Below are positions 9,381 to 18,554 of a DNA stretch of 64,000 nt, one piece after another; within the stretch, counting starts at the first letter, position 1; every line of letters starts with the position of its first letter. This DNA is from Tectiglobus sp965223355 (GTDB taxonomy: Bacteria; Pseudomonadota; Alphaproteobacteria; Rhizobiales; Hyphomicrobiaceae), in contig CBDCWE010000003.1 of NCBI GenBank assembly GCA_965223355.1, forward strand, positions 3,534,001-3,598,000. The letters run 5' to 3'. A program made the translations under genes and the position numbers. Below the pieces are notes generated by a model that was given only the letters and a program-made list of their open reading frames with translations, was not told the DNA's origin and made no database searches.

Positions 9381-9659
9381 AGTGTTGCCGGGCTGACGCG
9401 CGGCGGCGGTGCGCAGGCGTGACAGAAATGCGCGACACGCACAGCCAGTTCGCGCTTGCGCCGCTAACGCGGTGCGACTATAACCGCCACTCCAGCCGCC
9501 CGGCGGGGCATGCCGTGGCGGCTGAATTGCTGTTGCAACATGAAATCATGCAGTTGCGGGCGTGATGCCCCGAACCTCGCGAGATGTCCCTGACATCCGG
9601 CAGGCCGGTTCGGTACCAGCGCATCGTTCGTCGCGCCCGATCGAACACCGGAGAGCGAA
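9381..9659. other. Leader region of rpmI, no gene
   Basis: About 280 bp between the repeat and rpmI. infC, which usually precedes rpmI in proteobacteria, is not here. A GGAGAG ribosome site lies shortly before the rpmI ATG. I see no convincing leader-peptide or L20-type RNA structure by eye, but this region must carry the promoter of the ribosomal/PheRS group. Confidence 0.4.
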
Positions 9660-9860
9660 ATGCCCAAGATGAAGACGAAGTCCAGCGCCAAGAAGCGCTT
9701 CAAGATGACGGCCACAGGCAAGGTCAAGGTCGCAGCCGCCGGCAAACAGCACGGCATGATCAAGCGCACGAACAAGTTCATTCGCGATGCCCGCGGCACA
9801 ATGGTGCTGTGTGATGCGGATGCGAGGATCGTGAAGAGGTATATGCCCTACGACCGCTGA
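9660..9860 (+). CDS. rpmI: 50S ribosomal protein L35
   Basis: A 66-residue basic protein starting MPKMKTKSSAKKRFKMT and ending DARIVKRYMPY, the full length and hallmark pattern of bacterial L35. Start ATG 9660 is preceded by GGAGAG. It is followed by rplT after 70 bp, the standard pair. Confidence 0.97.
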   Translation: MPKMKTKSSAKKRFKMTATGKVKVAAAGKQHGMIKRTNKFIRDARGTMVLCDADARIVKRYMPYDR

Positions 9861-9930
9861 TATGCGGCCCGGTGGGGGCAACGGTCCTTGCCGATCCTTC
9901 CTGTCGATCCAATCATGAGGATGTTCTGAA

Positions 9931-10299
9931 ATGGCACGTGTCAAACGCGGAGTAACGGCGCACGCCAAACACAAGAAGGTGTTGGCGGCCGCCAAGGGGT
10001 TCTATGGCCGGCGCAAAAACACCATCCGGGTTGCCAAGCAAGCCGTCGAAAAGGCGGCCCAATACCAATATCGCGACCGCCGGCGGCGCAAGCGGACGTT
10101 TCGCTCGTTGTGGATTCAGCGCATCAATGCGGCAACGCGCGAGCATGGCCTGACCTATGGTCGGTTTATCGACGGTCTCAACAAGGCCGGCGTCGCGATC
10201 GATCGCAAGGTGCTTGCCGATCTTGCCGTGCGCGATGCCGCCGCGTTCAAGGCGTTGGTCGTGCAGGCCCAGGCCGCGATCGGGCCAACTGGCAACTGA
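9931..10299 (+). CDS. rplT: 50S ribosomal protein L20
   Basis: A 122-residue protein with the family features RVKRGVTAHAKHKKVL, AAKGFYGRRKN and YRDRRRRKRTFRSLWI. It binds 23S rRNA and is required early in 50S assembly. Length is normal. It lies between rpmI and pheS in one rightward transcription unit; pheS starts 35 bp downstream. Confidence 0.97.
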   Translation: MARVKRGVTAHAKHKKVLAAAKGFYGRRKNTIRVAKQAVEKAAQYQYRDRRRRKRTFRSLWIQRINAATREHGLTYGRFIDGLNKAGVAIDRKVLADLAVRDAAAFKALVVQAQAAIGPTGN

Positions 10300-10334
10300 A
10301 TTTGGACCGCACTTTTGAAACCGGGCTGAGGCTT

Positions 10335-11417
10335 ATGGCCCACGACGGAGATACCCAAAGTCTCGCGCTGATCGAGGCCGAGATCATTGATGCGGTCGCG
10401 CAGGCAGCGGCGCTCAAGGATCTTGAGAGCGTGCGTGTGGCAGCACTTGGCAAGCGCGGCCGAATTTCCGGCCTGATGCAGAGGCTCGGCGGCATGGCGC
10501 CGGATGAGCGCAAGACGTTCGGGCAGACCGTCAACGCTTTGAAGGGCCGGGTCAGTGACGCACTCGAAAGCCGCAAAGCCGAGCTCGAGGCCGCCGAACT
10601 CGAAGCGCGCCTGGCAACCGAAACCGCCGATATCACGCTGCCGGTCCGGCCGGGGCCGTTGGCCGAAGGGCGCGTTCATCCGCTCAGCCAGGTGTTCGAC
10701 GAAATCAACGAAATCTTTGCCGACATGGGCTTTGCGGTTGCCGAGGGCCCCGACATCGATACCGACGACCACTGCTTCACCAAGCTCAACATCCCGGCGC
10801 ACCATCCCGCCCGCCAGGACATGGACACCTTTTATTTGAAAGAGCGGGCGGACGGGACGCGCATGGTTTTGCGCCCGCACACCAGCCCGGTCCAGGTCCG
10901 CACCATGCTGAGCCAGAAGCCGCCGATCCGGATCATCGCGCCCGGCCGCGTCTATCGCTGTGACAGCGACCAGACCCACACCCCGATGTTCCACCAGGTC
11001 GAAGGCTTGGTGATCGACGAGGAAACCCATCTCGGCCATCTCAAATGGTGCCTGCAGGAGTTCTGCAAGGCCTTTTTCGAGGTCGATGACGTCAAGATGC
11101 GCTTCCGCGCCTCGCATTTTCCGTTTACTGAGCCGTCAATGGAAGTCGACATCGATGCGGCTGCCATCGGCAAGCCGGGCAAATGGCTGGAAATTCTCGG
11201 ATCCGGTATGGTGCACCCCAACGTGATCGCCAACTGCGGGCTCGATCCGGAGCGCTATCAGGGCTTCGCGTTCGGTATGGGTCTCGATCGCATCACGATG
11301 CTCAAGTACGCGATTCCGGATCTGCGTGACATGTTTACCGGGGATCTCAGGTGGATGCGCCACTACGGGTTCATGCCGTTGGATGTTCCGACCTTGGCCG
11401 GCGGCATGTCGGCGTAA
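10335..11417 (+). CDS. pheS: Phenylalanyl-tRNA synthetase alpha subunit
   Basis: A 360-residue class II aminoacyl-tRNA synthetase subunit. The N-terminal coiled coil is about residues 1-100 (ESRKAELEAAELEARLA). The catalytic core has motif 2 (RVYRCDSDQTHTPMFHQ) and motif 3 (GFAFGMGLDRITML). It pairs with PheT as an alpha2-beta2 enzyme charging tRNA-Phe. ATG 10335 follows CTGAGGCTT, a modest ribosome site. The frame is open further upstream into rplT, but the homologous region starts here. Unlike the usual arrangement, pheT does not follow directly. Confidence 0.96.
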   Translation: MAHDGDTQSLALIEAEIIDAVAQAAALKDLESVRVAALGKRGRISGLMQRLGGMAPDERKTFGQTVNALKGRVSDALESRKAELEAAELEARLATETADITLPVRPGPLAEGRVHPLSQVFDEINEIFADMGFAVAEGPDIDTDDHCFTKLNIPAHHPARQDMDTFYLKERADGTRMVLRPHTSPVQVRTMLSQKPPIRIIAPGRVYRCDSDQTHTPMFHQVEGLVIDEETHLGHLKWCLQEFCKAFFEVDDVKMRFRASHFPFTEPSMEVDIDAAAIGKPGKWLEILGSGMVHPNVIANCGLDPERYQGFAFGMGLDRITMLKYAIPDLRDMFTGDLRWMRHYGFMPLDVPTLAGGMSA

Positions 11418-11513
11418 TGTGGCGGAGTAATGTGGCGGGCGCACCGCCGGCGCCGCAGTTTGTTTGGCTGACGTTTCAATCCATGTTGGTGAAATCTGAG
11501 GGTGGGCGAGAAG

Positions 11514-12056
11514 ATGATGCTTGTCCTGCAGGGCCTGCAGTTTTCGGTTGTGGCCGCGATCATCCTGGCAGCGGTGATGATCGCGACGGTGATCTTCATC
11601 ATATTCTATCACGACACCAAGCACGATGAGATCGACCGCTGGGTCGATTTTTCCTTCAGTGGCAACTCGCTGCGCCGGGCGTTCGGATACTACCGTTTCA
11701 TGGCGTTCTCGATGTTGATTTTCTACGTGCTGTTCACCTGCAGCTGCCTGTTGCTCCAAAATGATGGGTTCAAAGTATTCTCCGATGGCAAGCAGCCCGT
11801 CTACGGCGGGCCGATATCGGTGGCGTTGTTTTCACTCGATCTGGTCTTGCGCGGCGGCTTCTTTGACGTGATGGAGCATTTTGATCTCAGACTCGGTTCG
11901 CTTTACATCAACAAGGGCTCGACGTGGTTTTGGATCTATTCCTTTATCTTCCGGATCTTTTATGGGCTGACGCTGATCAAGATCTTGATCTCGTTCGCCT
12001 GGATCTACGGCAAGATCCGCATCGCGCGACAAGCCTACACGCAGGCGGAGCGATGA
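11514..12056 (+). CDS. Small membrane protein inserted between pheS and pheT
   Basis: A 180-residue protein, not recognised. It has an N-terminal membrane segment (FSVVAAIILAAVMIATVIFIIF), a second (YRFMAFSMLIFYVLFTCSCLLL) and a probable third near the C-terminus (IYSFIFRIFYGLTLIKILISF). Between segments 2 and 3 is a soluble stretch of about 70 residues. GTG 11502 is possible, but ATG 11514 lies at better spacing from GAGGGTGG. It is in the pheST direction and begins about 95 bp after pheS, so it is probably read through from that unit. Confidence 0.65.
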   Translation: MMLVLQGLQFSVVAAIILAAVMIATVIFIIFYHDTKHDEIDRWVDFSFSGNSLRRAFGYYRFMAFSMLIFYVLFTCSCLLLQNDGFKVFSDGKQPVYGGPISVALFSLDLVLRGGFFDVMEHFDLRLGSLYINKGSTWFWIYSFIFRIFYGLTLIKILISFAWIYGKIRIARQAYTQAER

Positions 12057-12067
12057 ATGCGATTGTG

Positions 12068-12387
12068 TGATTGGTGGTCTCTGTCGCCTAAAAAGAGCGC
12101 ATTGAGATGCGCTGCCCTGGTTCGTGAGCAGGCCGGGTTCGTGAGCAGGCCGGGTTCGTGAGCAGGAAAGCGTGCCAAAGCATAGCGTGCGCTATGGTGC
12201 GCACGGCTGACGCCCTCAAGGGGCCGGGGCACACGCACCGACGGCGCTCAGATTTGGCCTGGTGCCGGCATCGCGGCGGCCCTATGATGCGCCAGCATCA
12301 CCGACCGCGCCTTGGGGCCACCCGCGCCTTGGCACAGACCAAATCTGAGCGCCTGAATACGCCATTCTAAGTGATTGAGACCACTAG
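12068..12387. mobile_element. IS630-like MITE, copy 1 (about 320 bp)
   Basis: Homologous to the element at 16504-16771. The right terminus reads AGTGATTGAGACCACTAG; the left is degraded (GGTGGTCTCTGTCGCC). The body shares TGCGCTGCCCTGGTTCGTGA and CAGATTTGGCCTG segments with the other copies. Inside, GGTTCGTGAGCAGGCCG is tandemly repeated about three times (12120-12165), an expansion not seen in the other two copies. It has no coding capacity. Confidence 0.8.
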
Positions 12388-12415
12388 AGCATCTTTGTGC
12401 TTTAAGTTGGAACCC
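12384..12415. repeat. CTAG repeat, half hairpin A fragment
   Basis: CTAGAGCATCTTTGTGCTTTAAGTTGGAACC (split here only by reading) is the left arm of hairpin A joined to the MITE at a shared CTAG; the right arm and hairpin B are missing. Confidence 0.75.
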
Positions 12416-12526
12416 GCTGCGGGCGCAAGTGATCGGGCTGAGGCGGGGCGATGTGCTTAGCGGATACGCCGTCGCGTGCAACCGGTCGGCAATCACAGGT
12501 AGCAACGATACAGTAAGAACGATACG

Positions 12527-14956
12527 ATGAAGTTCACACTCGGCTGGCTCAAAGATCATCTCGAAACGGAGGCCACACTCGAGGACATCTCGAGCACCTT
12601 GTCGGCCATTGGTCTCGAGGTCGACGACATTTCAGATCCGGCGGCGGCGCTCGGCGCCTTTACGATTGCGCGGGTGCTGGATGCCAAGCAGCATCCCAAT
12701 GCCGACAAGCTCAAGGTGTGTCAGGTCGAAGTGGCGCCGGGCCAGCCGCCGGTCGAGGTCGTTTGTGGCGCTTACAACGCCCGCACCGGCATGATTGGTG
12801 TGTTCGCCCCGGTCGGCACCCTTGTTCCGGGCACCGGCATCATGCTGGAAAAGCGCCCGGTTCGCGGTGTCGATTCCAACGGTATGCTGGTTTCCGAGCG
12901 CGAACTGGAGCTGTCGGATGACCATGAAGGCATTATCGACCTGGACGCGGACCTGGCCGCGCGGGTCGGCGAGCGGTTCATCGATGTCATGGGCCTCGGT
13001 GATCCCGTCATTGAGGTCGCCCTCACACCGAACCGGCCCGACTGCACCGGAGTGCGGGGAATTGCCCGTGACCTGGCAGCGGCCGGTCTCGGCAAACTGA
13101 AGCCGGAGCCGAAACGCGGTAGGGTCGAAGGTCGTTTCGATTGCCCGATCGACATCCGCCTGGAATTCGACGCCGGCTTTGCAGACGCCTGCCCGGTGTT
13201 TGCAGGCCGCTATGTCAAAGGCGTCAAGAACGGGCCGGCACCAGCATGGATGCAGCAACGCTTGCAGGCGATCGGTTTGCGCCCGATCAGTGCGTTGGTC
13301 GATATCACGAACTACATTTCCATCGACCGCGGGCGGCCCTTGCACGTTTATGATGCCGACAAGCTTGACGGCGACATCCGCGCACGCATGGCGAGGCCCG
13401 GCGAAAGCTTTGCCGCTCTCGACAACAAGACCTACACCGCCGACGAGACCATGTGCGTTATCGCCGACGACAGCGGCGTGCTCGGTTACGGCGGCATCAT
13501 TGGCGGTGAGGCGTCCGGGTGCACGCGCGAGACCACCAACGTGCTGATCGAATGCGCCTATTTCGATCCGGTACGCACCGCCGAGACCGGACGCAAGAAC
13601 GGCATCATTTCGGATGCAAGATACCGGTTCGAGCGCGGCGTCGATCCTGCTTACGTGCGACCCGGCCTCGACTATGCAACCGATATGATCATGGCGTTGG
13701 CTGGTGGTAGGCCGTCGAAAGCGTTGGTCGCGGGCGAGGCGCCGATAGAACACCGCGTTGTCAGCTTTGATGTTGCCATGGTCGGCAAGCTCACCGGCCT
13801 CGACGTTGCAGCCAAGGACTGCCGTCGGATCCTAACGGCGATCGGCTGCAAGCTCGACGGCAAGGGCGGTTCGTTCAACGTCACCATCCCGACCTGGCGT
13901 CCCGACATGCTTGGCGGCGCCGACCTGGTCGAGGAGATTATCCGCATTGTCGGTTTGGAGAACGTGCCGGCGGCGGCAATGTCGCGCACGCACGGTGTGG
14001 CACGCGCCGTTCTCACCGCCAGCCAAAAGCGCTCCCGTCGTGCGCGGCGGGTTCTTGCCGGACGCGGCTTGATCGAAGCGATCACGTGGTCGTTCCTGCC
14101 ACGCGAACAGGCCGAGCACTTCGGCGGCGGGTCGGACGCCCTCGAACTCGACAATCCCATTTCGGTTGAGTTGTCGTCAATGCGGCCAAGCCTGTTGCCG
14201 GGGCTGCTGACTGCAGCACAGCGTAATTTGAACCGCGGGTTTGCCGACGTCGCGCTGTTTGAACTTGGCCAGGCCTACCGCGACGACACGGACGCGGGGC
14301 AAATGCTCGTCGCATCCGGCGTTCGGCTGAAGTCGGCCAAACTGATGGGTGGCGGTCGCCACTGGAGCGGAGCCACCGCGTCCGTTGATCCGTTCGATGT
14401 CAAGTCCGATCTCTCAGCCGTGCTGACGGCGATGGCCGTCGACGTGTCTCGTGGCCAGGTCACACGCGATGCGCCGCAGTGGTTCCATCCGGGTCGCTCC
14501 GGCACCTTCCGGCTTGGCCCCAAGCTTGTCCTCGGCCACTTCGGTGAAGTACATCCGGCGACCCTGCGCTTTCTCGACATTGACGGACCGGCGATGGCCT
14601 TCGAAGTGTTCCTGTCGTCGCTGCCGCCGGAAAGGCGCAAGGCACGGGCCAAACCGGCGCTCGCCGCAAGCGATCTTCTGCCCGTGCGGCGGGATTTCGC
14701 ATTCGTCCTCGACAAGCAGGTGGCGGCCGGCGACGTCGTCCGGGCGGCCAGCGGTGCGGACAAGGCATTGATCGCCGATGTCAACGTGTTCGATGTGTTC
14801 GAAGGTGGCAACCTCGGCCAGGACAGGAAGTCGTTGGCCATCGAAGTGACCCTGCAGCCGGCAGATAAGACGTTGACGGATGCGCAGATCGAAGCGGTGT
14901 CGGCCAAGATCGTTGCGGCGGTGACAAAGGCGACCGGTGGCGAGATCCGTGGATGA
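12527..14956 (+). CDS. pheT: Phenylalanyl-tRNA synthetase beta subunit
   Basis: An 809-residue protein of normal length. It starts MKFTLGWLKDHLET. The EMAP-like tRNA-binding OB domain is at residues about 40-150 (HPNADKLKVCQVEV, GAYNARTG). B3/B4 editing and B5 domains follow (LTGLDVAAKD; IPTWRPDM is the B5 signature). A catalytic-like core leads to the C-terminal anticodon-binding FDX-ACB domain (LPVRRDFAFVLDKQV...FEGGNLGQDRKSLAIEV). ATG 12527 follows ACAGTAAGAACG, a weak ribosome site. It is separated from pheS by 1.1 kb holding a membrane-protein gene and a MITE. Confidence 0.96.
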   Translation: MKFTLGWLKDHLETEATLEDISSTLSAIGLEVDDISDPAAALGAFTIARVLDAKQHPNADKLKVCQVEVAPGQPPVEVVCGAYNARTGMIGVFAPVGTLVPGTGIMLEKRPVRGVDSNGMLVSERELELSDDHEGIIDLDADLAARVGERFIDVMGLGDPVIEVALTPNRPDCTGVRGIARDLAAAGLGKLKPEPKRGRVEGRFDCPIDIRLEFDAGFADACPVFAGRYVKGVKNGPAPAWMQQRLQAIGLRPISALVDITNYISIDRGRPLHVYDADKLDGDIRARMARPGESFAALDNKTYTADETMCVIADDSGVLGYGGIIGGEASGCTRETTNVLIECAYFDPVRTAETGRKNGIISDARYRFERGVDPAYVRPGLDYATDMIMALAGGRPSKALVAGEAPIEHRVVSFDVAMVGKLTGLDVAAKDCRRILTAIGCKLDGKGGSFNVTIPTWRPDMLGGADLVEEIIRIVGLENVPAAAMSRTHGVARAVLTASQKRSRRARRVLAGRGLIEAITWSFLPREQAEHFGGGSDALELDNPISVELSSMRPSLLPGLLTAAQRNLNRGFADVALFELGQAYRDDTDAGQMLVASGVRLKSAKLMGGGRHWSGATASVDPFDVKSDLSAVLTAMAVDVSRGQVTRDAPQWFHPGRSGTFRLGPKLVLGHFGEVHPATLRFLDIDGPAMAFEVFLSSLPPERRKARAKPALAASDLLPVRRDFAFVLDKQVAAGDVVRAASGADKALIADVNVFDVFEGGNLGQDRKSLAIEVTLQPADKTLTDAQIEAVSAKIVAAVTKATGGEIRG

Positions 14957-15127
14957 GCGATCAGGCGTTCGGACTGAGTTCGAACCATCGCGCGGCGCTG
15001 CGCGGCCTGCCAAGGCCATCGATTCATGGGCTCTCTGGCGGCTCTCAGGCGGCGTCGGGCGGCGGGAGCGGGCAGGCGACGATGTCGACCCGCTTGAAGC
15101 GCGGGCATGATGCAAGGCGGAAATCGC

Positions 15128-16372
15128 CTAGTGCTCCGACTCACCTAAATTGTCGGGTACAGGCGTTTGAGTTTAATTCGCGCGTCTTCGGTGGTGAAGC
15201 GCCAATTGGCGGTTTGGGCGCGGTTGTTGCGGTGTCGTTGCCAGCGCTCAACTTTCGCTGCCAGTGAAGCCTTATCGTGAATGCGCCGGTTAAGGCACTG
15301 GCGCGCAAGGACGGACAGTTCGGCTTCGGCCATGTTGAGCCAGCTGCCATGCCTGGGTGTATAATGCCACTCGAAACGCTCGACCAGCCGGCGGGCTTGG
15401 TCAGGTGGGAAAGCTTCGTAGAGCGCGGAATGGGTGTGGGTTGACAGGTTATCCTGGACAAGGACGATCTTTTCGGCCTCGGCAAAGTGCTGATCGCTCA
15501 AGTCACACAGAAAATGCGCGTAATCGATACTGGTGCGCCGGTCCGTGATTTTGACATGGCGCCAGCCTTCGAGCGGCGCAAAACCCATGAACAGGTTGGC
15601 GACGCCGGCCCGGCGATACTCATAATCATAGCGCACTGGCCGGCCCGGCGCCATCGGGATCGGCGTGCGTGTTTCGGCAACGAGCTGTTTGCTGGTCTCA
15701 TCCAGACAGACCAGCGGTCGGCTGGGATCATGCGAGCGGGTATAAACGGCGAGCACGTTTTCCATAGCGGCAACGAAGGCGGCGTTTTGGCTCGGCGGGA
15801 TCACCCAATATTTGCTGCGGTGCGGCTTGAGTTCGTTTTTTTAAGCGTCCGCGCGACCGTGTTGTGATGCACCGTCTCGACGATGCCAAGTTCGACGACC
15901 TTGTCGGCGAGCAGACGGATCGTCCATTGTGCACACCCTTCAGGCGGCTCTGAGCAAGCCAGGGCAATGAGCCTGGCTTCAGCCTCGCCGTCAAAGATCG
16001 GTTGTCTCGGCGGGGTCTCACGTTGCTTGCGCCTAAACACCGCCTCGAGCCCTTCGAGGACGCACTTCTGGCGCACCCGCTCGACCATTCTGACATTGGT
16101 CTCAAGCGCCTCACAAATCGCAGTGTCGCATAAGCCTTCACCACTTGGGCCCTGATCCGCCTTCAGCAAGATCCGCGCTTTAAGGTTTGCCTGCGCCGAA
16201 CACTTGCCCTTGGTGATCATTGCGCTCAAGCGCGCGCGCTCATCGCCTGACAACTCGACAATGTGTCTCTTATTGGCCATTCTGACGTCCCCCTACCATC
16301 GTTGATGACAACCGAAGAATCACTGTTCGCCAACAAACGCAACCCGCCAGTTTAAAAAAGGCGGAACACTAG
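15128..16372. mobile_element. IS630-family insertion sequence, apparently intact
   Basis: About 1.24 kb bounded by CTAG at both sides (TA is the expected IS630 target duplication). Inverted ends: TAGTGCTCCG at the left and TAGTGTTCCG at the right, with TAAA further in on both. It carries a two-frame transposase. The right end shares its CTAG with the following palindromic repeat. Confidence 0.85.
15145..16280 (-). CDS. IS630 transposase, two frames joined by a probable -1 frameshift
   Basis: The upstream frame (16280 to 15801) encodes the helix-turn-helix part (ARLSAMITKGKCSAQANLKA, IFDGEAEARLIALACS). The downstream frame (from about 15840 to 15145) encodes the DDE domain: LVCLDETSKQL (Asp), LVQDNLSTHT (Asp) and SWLNMAEAELSV (Glu). 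At 15836-15842 the coding strand has a run of seven A. Slipping back one base there turns LKKTNSS into LKKNELKPHRSKYW and fuses the frames into about 378 residues. Programmed frameshifting at A-runs is known in IS630 elements, so the enzyme is probably functional rather than broken. Confidence 0.85.
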
Positions 16373-16507
16373 AGCAACCTGCCTTTATTCGGAATCGGAA
16401 CGATCCCGAATAAAGGCAGAAAGTTGCTCACCTCTAAAGTGGCGATCATCTTTGTGCTTTAAGTTGGAACCGCAATAGCGGTTCCAACTTAAAGCACGAT
16501 GATCTAG
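16369..16507. repeat. CTAG repeat, full-length copy
   Basis: 139 bp from CTAG to CTAG: hairpin B first (AGCAACCTGCCTTTATTCGG arm, complementary arm ending GTTGCT), then the CTCTAAAG linker, then hairpin A with loop AATAG and outer arms ATCATC / GATGAT. The left CTAG is shared with the IS630 end, the right one with the MITE. Confidence 0.92.
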
Positions 16508-16771
16508 TGGTCTGTATCACTTAAAATGGCGCATTCAGATGCGCTGCCCTGGTTCGTGAGCAGGAAGGCGTGCGCAAGCATAGCGTGTGCTATGGTAAGC
16601 ACGGCTGACGCCCTCACGGGCCAGGGCAGCGCACCGGAGGCGCTCAGATTTGGCCTGATGCCGGCGTTGCGGCGGCCTTATGATGCGCCAGCATCACCAC
16701 GGCCACCGCGCCTTGGCACAGACCAAATCTGAGCGTCTGAATACACCATTTTAAGTGATACAGACCACTAG
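16504..16771. mobile_element. IS630-like MITE, copy 2 (268 bp, best preserved)
   Basis: Ends are inverted repeats of about 35 bp: TAGTGGTCTGTATCACTT at each tip, continuing AAAATGG with few mismatches. The pattern TAGTG.TC...TCAC.TAAA resembles the end of the neighbouring IS630 element (TAGTGCTCCGACTCACCTAA), so it could be mobilised by that transposase. No gene inside. The right CTAG provides the stop codon of the next gene. Confidence 0.85.
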
Positions 16772-17376
16772 TCGCGGGCGGGGCCGCGCAAATGTTCGAC
16801 AATCTGCCGGATATGCCGGGCGACGCGGGCCTGGGCTTCGAGGTCGGCCGAAGCGATGTCGATCTTGTGGCCAATGCCGGACAGGAAGTCGAACGGCGCT
16901 GCAACGATTCTTTGGAATATCCCGCTCGCTGCCTGGATCGCCTCGAACGGGGCGGGTTCGCCGCCACCGACTTCCTTTTTTGCCAGAATGGCACCGAGTT
17001 CCATGGCGAGCGCCATGGCTTCACCCTTGAACCGAGCTTGTGGTGACGGCGACCACTCACCGCTTGATTGGCCGGCGATGGCCGTCATTCGATCTTCGGT
17101 GAAACCCGGTGCCAGCCCGGGTGCCGGCCCATCCGAGGATAGGCCGATTGTTTCACACAAAAGATCATTCGGTGTTATCTCGAGCGCCGTACAAATGCTG
17201 TTGAACGTGGCAAGATCAGGTTCAACTTCGGCGCGTTCATAGCGCGTGTAACGGTTCTCATGGATGCCGAGGTTTCGCGCGAACAAACGCGCGGTTTTGA
17301 ACCCGCGTCCAATTCGCGTCGCACGTAGTCTCTTTGCGAAGCGCTCAGTCACTTCGTTGGGGACGGTCTTTGCCAT
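16768..17376 (-). CDS. XRE-family transcriptional regulator
   Basis: A 202-residue protein beginning MAKTVPNEVTERFAKRLRATR. The helix-turn-helix lies at residues about 15-70 (KTARLFARNLGIHENRYTRYERAEVEPDLATFNSICTALE read in parts). The C-terminal 110 residues (EAMALAMELGAILA, HIRQIVEHLRG) are helical and not recognised. An in-frame start at 17448 exists, but ATG 17376 puts the HTH near the N-terminus as usual. The stop TAG comes from the MITE boundary, so the protein may have been trimmed or extended by the insertion. Confidence 0.8.
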   Translation of the reverse strand: MAKTVPNEVTERFAKRLRATRIGRGFKTARLFARNLGIHENRYTRYERAEVEPDLATFNSICTALEITPNDLLCETIGLSSDGPAPGLAPGFTEDRMTAIAGQSSGEWSPSPQARFKGEAMALAMELGAILAKKEVGGGEPAPFEAIQAASGIFQRIVAAPFDFLSGIGHKIDIASADLEAQARVARHIRQIVEHLRGPARD

Positions 17377-17627
17377 TGTTCTACAAAATTGCGGATATAC
17401 TGCGAGATGTTCTGAAACTACGCTGATATATTTAGGAATGTCACCCATATTCTTCCGAACAGAGGGAATTTCAATTTGAGATAGAATTAAAAGTTGATCG
17501 TTTCTATCGAAGATTGCGTTTTCTGTTGAAAACTATGACGAAGATTGCAGATTTTTTTGAAAGTTCTCACCATACCGTTAGCCGGTTGTGAGTAGTCCGT
17601 AAACGCGAGAGATGGCAAGCTACCGCC
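17377..17627. promoter_or_regulatory. AT-rich divergent control region
   Basis: A 250-bp patch clearly richer in A and T than its surroundings (for example AGATAGAATTAAAAGTTGAT and GCAGATTTTTTTGAAAG). It lies between the leftward XRE gene and the rightward YiiX-like gene. It contains the near-repeats TTCTACAAAATTGCGG and GTTCTGAAACTACGC, which could be regulator half-sites. It probably holds both promoters and the operator for autoregulation. Confidence 0.45.
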
Positions 17628-18521
17628 ATGGGCATGGTCGACGATGTGCTGGATTGGCTCGGGCATAGACTGGCGGCACGGTTGCGTGATCGCAAGCCAC
17701 AGGCTTGGCCGTTCGCGCCGGCCGATCCGCAAGCCCTGAAGCGGTCGCTGCGCGCCGGCGATGTGATCTTGGTCTCCGGCGGCGATCGGGTGTCCCAGGT
17801 CATCAAGTATCTCACCCAGTCGACGTGGTCGCATGCGGCGCTTTACATCGGCGACGCCGACATCCCGGCGCAATCCGATCGCGAGCCCCATGTTCTGGTC
17901 GAGGTCAATCTCGGTGAAGGTTGTGTTACGGCGCCACTTTCGAAGTATGCCCAGGCCCATACCAGAATTTGTCGGCCGGTTTCGTTGACCCCGCAAGACC
18001 GGCAGGCGGTTATTGATTTCATGGTCGCGCGCATCGGTCTGCAATACGACCTGCGCAACGTCTTTGACATGGCGCGCTATCTGGTGCCGCTGCCGATCCC
18101 GGCCCGATTTCGCCGCCGCATGATTTCGCTCGGTTCCGGTGCGCCGACGCGTGCGATCTGTTCGACGCTGATCGCCCAGGCCTTTCACAGTGTGCGCTAT
18201 CCGATTTTGCCGAAAGTCGAGAAAGTCAGGTGCGAACGTCTCGGCATTGGCCGCTACAGCCGTCGGGAAATCCTGCACATCCGGCATCACTCGTTGTTTG
18301 CACCTTGTGATTTCGACTTGTCGCCGTACTTTCAGATTATTAAACCAACGCTCGAAGACGGCTTCAACTACAAGGGATTGAGTTGGGCCGACACGGCGCA
18401 GTCCGGCGAGGTTTGCGGGTCTGGGCGGGCCGATCAGGCGGTCAAATTTGCCGCACGCGACATTGCCGGCAACGATCGTCTCCGTGCCCGCGAGAACGCC
18501 TCGGATCAGCCGGCGTCTTGA
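17628..18521 (+). CDS. YiiX/YebB-type permuted papain-like cysteine hydrolase
   Basis: A 297-residue protein of the NlpC/P60-superfamily YiiX group (permuted). The order is as expected for that group: a GDVILVSGGD strand, then the His in STWSHAALYIG (about residue 67), then the Cys in RAICSTLIAQAF (about residue 186), preceded by the GLQYDLRN segment. These enzymes are thought to cleave lipid-linked or amide bonds. No signal peptide is evident. The C-terminal 60 residues, rich in charged and small residues, are probably disordered. ATG 17628 is the first of two close Mets (MGMVDDVL). It runs into hrpB after 33 bp. Confidence 0.8.
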   Translation: MGMVDDVLDWLGHRLAARLRDRKPQAWPFAPADPQALKRSLRAGDVILVSGGDRVSQVIKYLTQSTWSHAALYIGDADIPAQSDREPHVLVEVNLGEGCVTAPLSKYAQAHTRICRPVSLTPQDRQAVIDFMVARIGLQYDLRNVFDMARYLVPLPIPARFRRRMISLGSGAPTRAICSTLIAQAFHSVRYPILPKVEKVRCERLGIGRYSRREILHIRHHSLFAPCDFDLSPYFQIIKPTLEDGFNYKGLSWADTAQSGEVCGSGRADQAVKFAARDIAGNDRLRARENASDQPAS

Positions 18522-18554
18522 CGCCGGGCCAATTCCCCGGCACGAGCGCGGACG

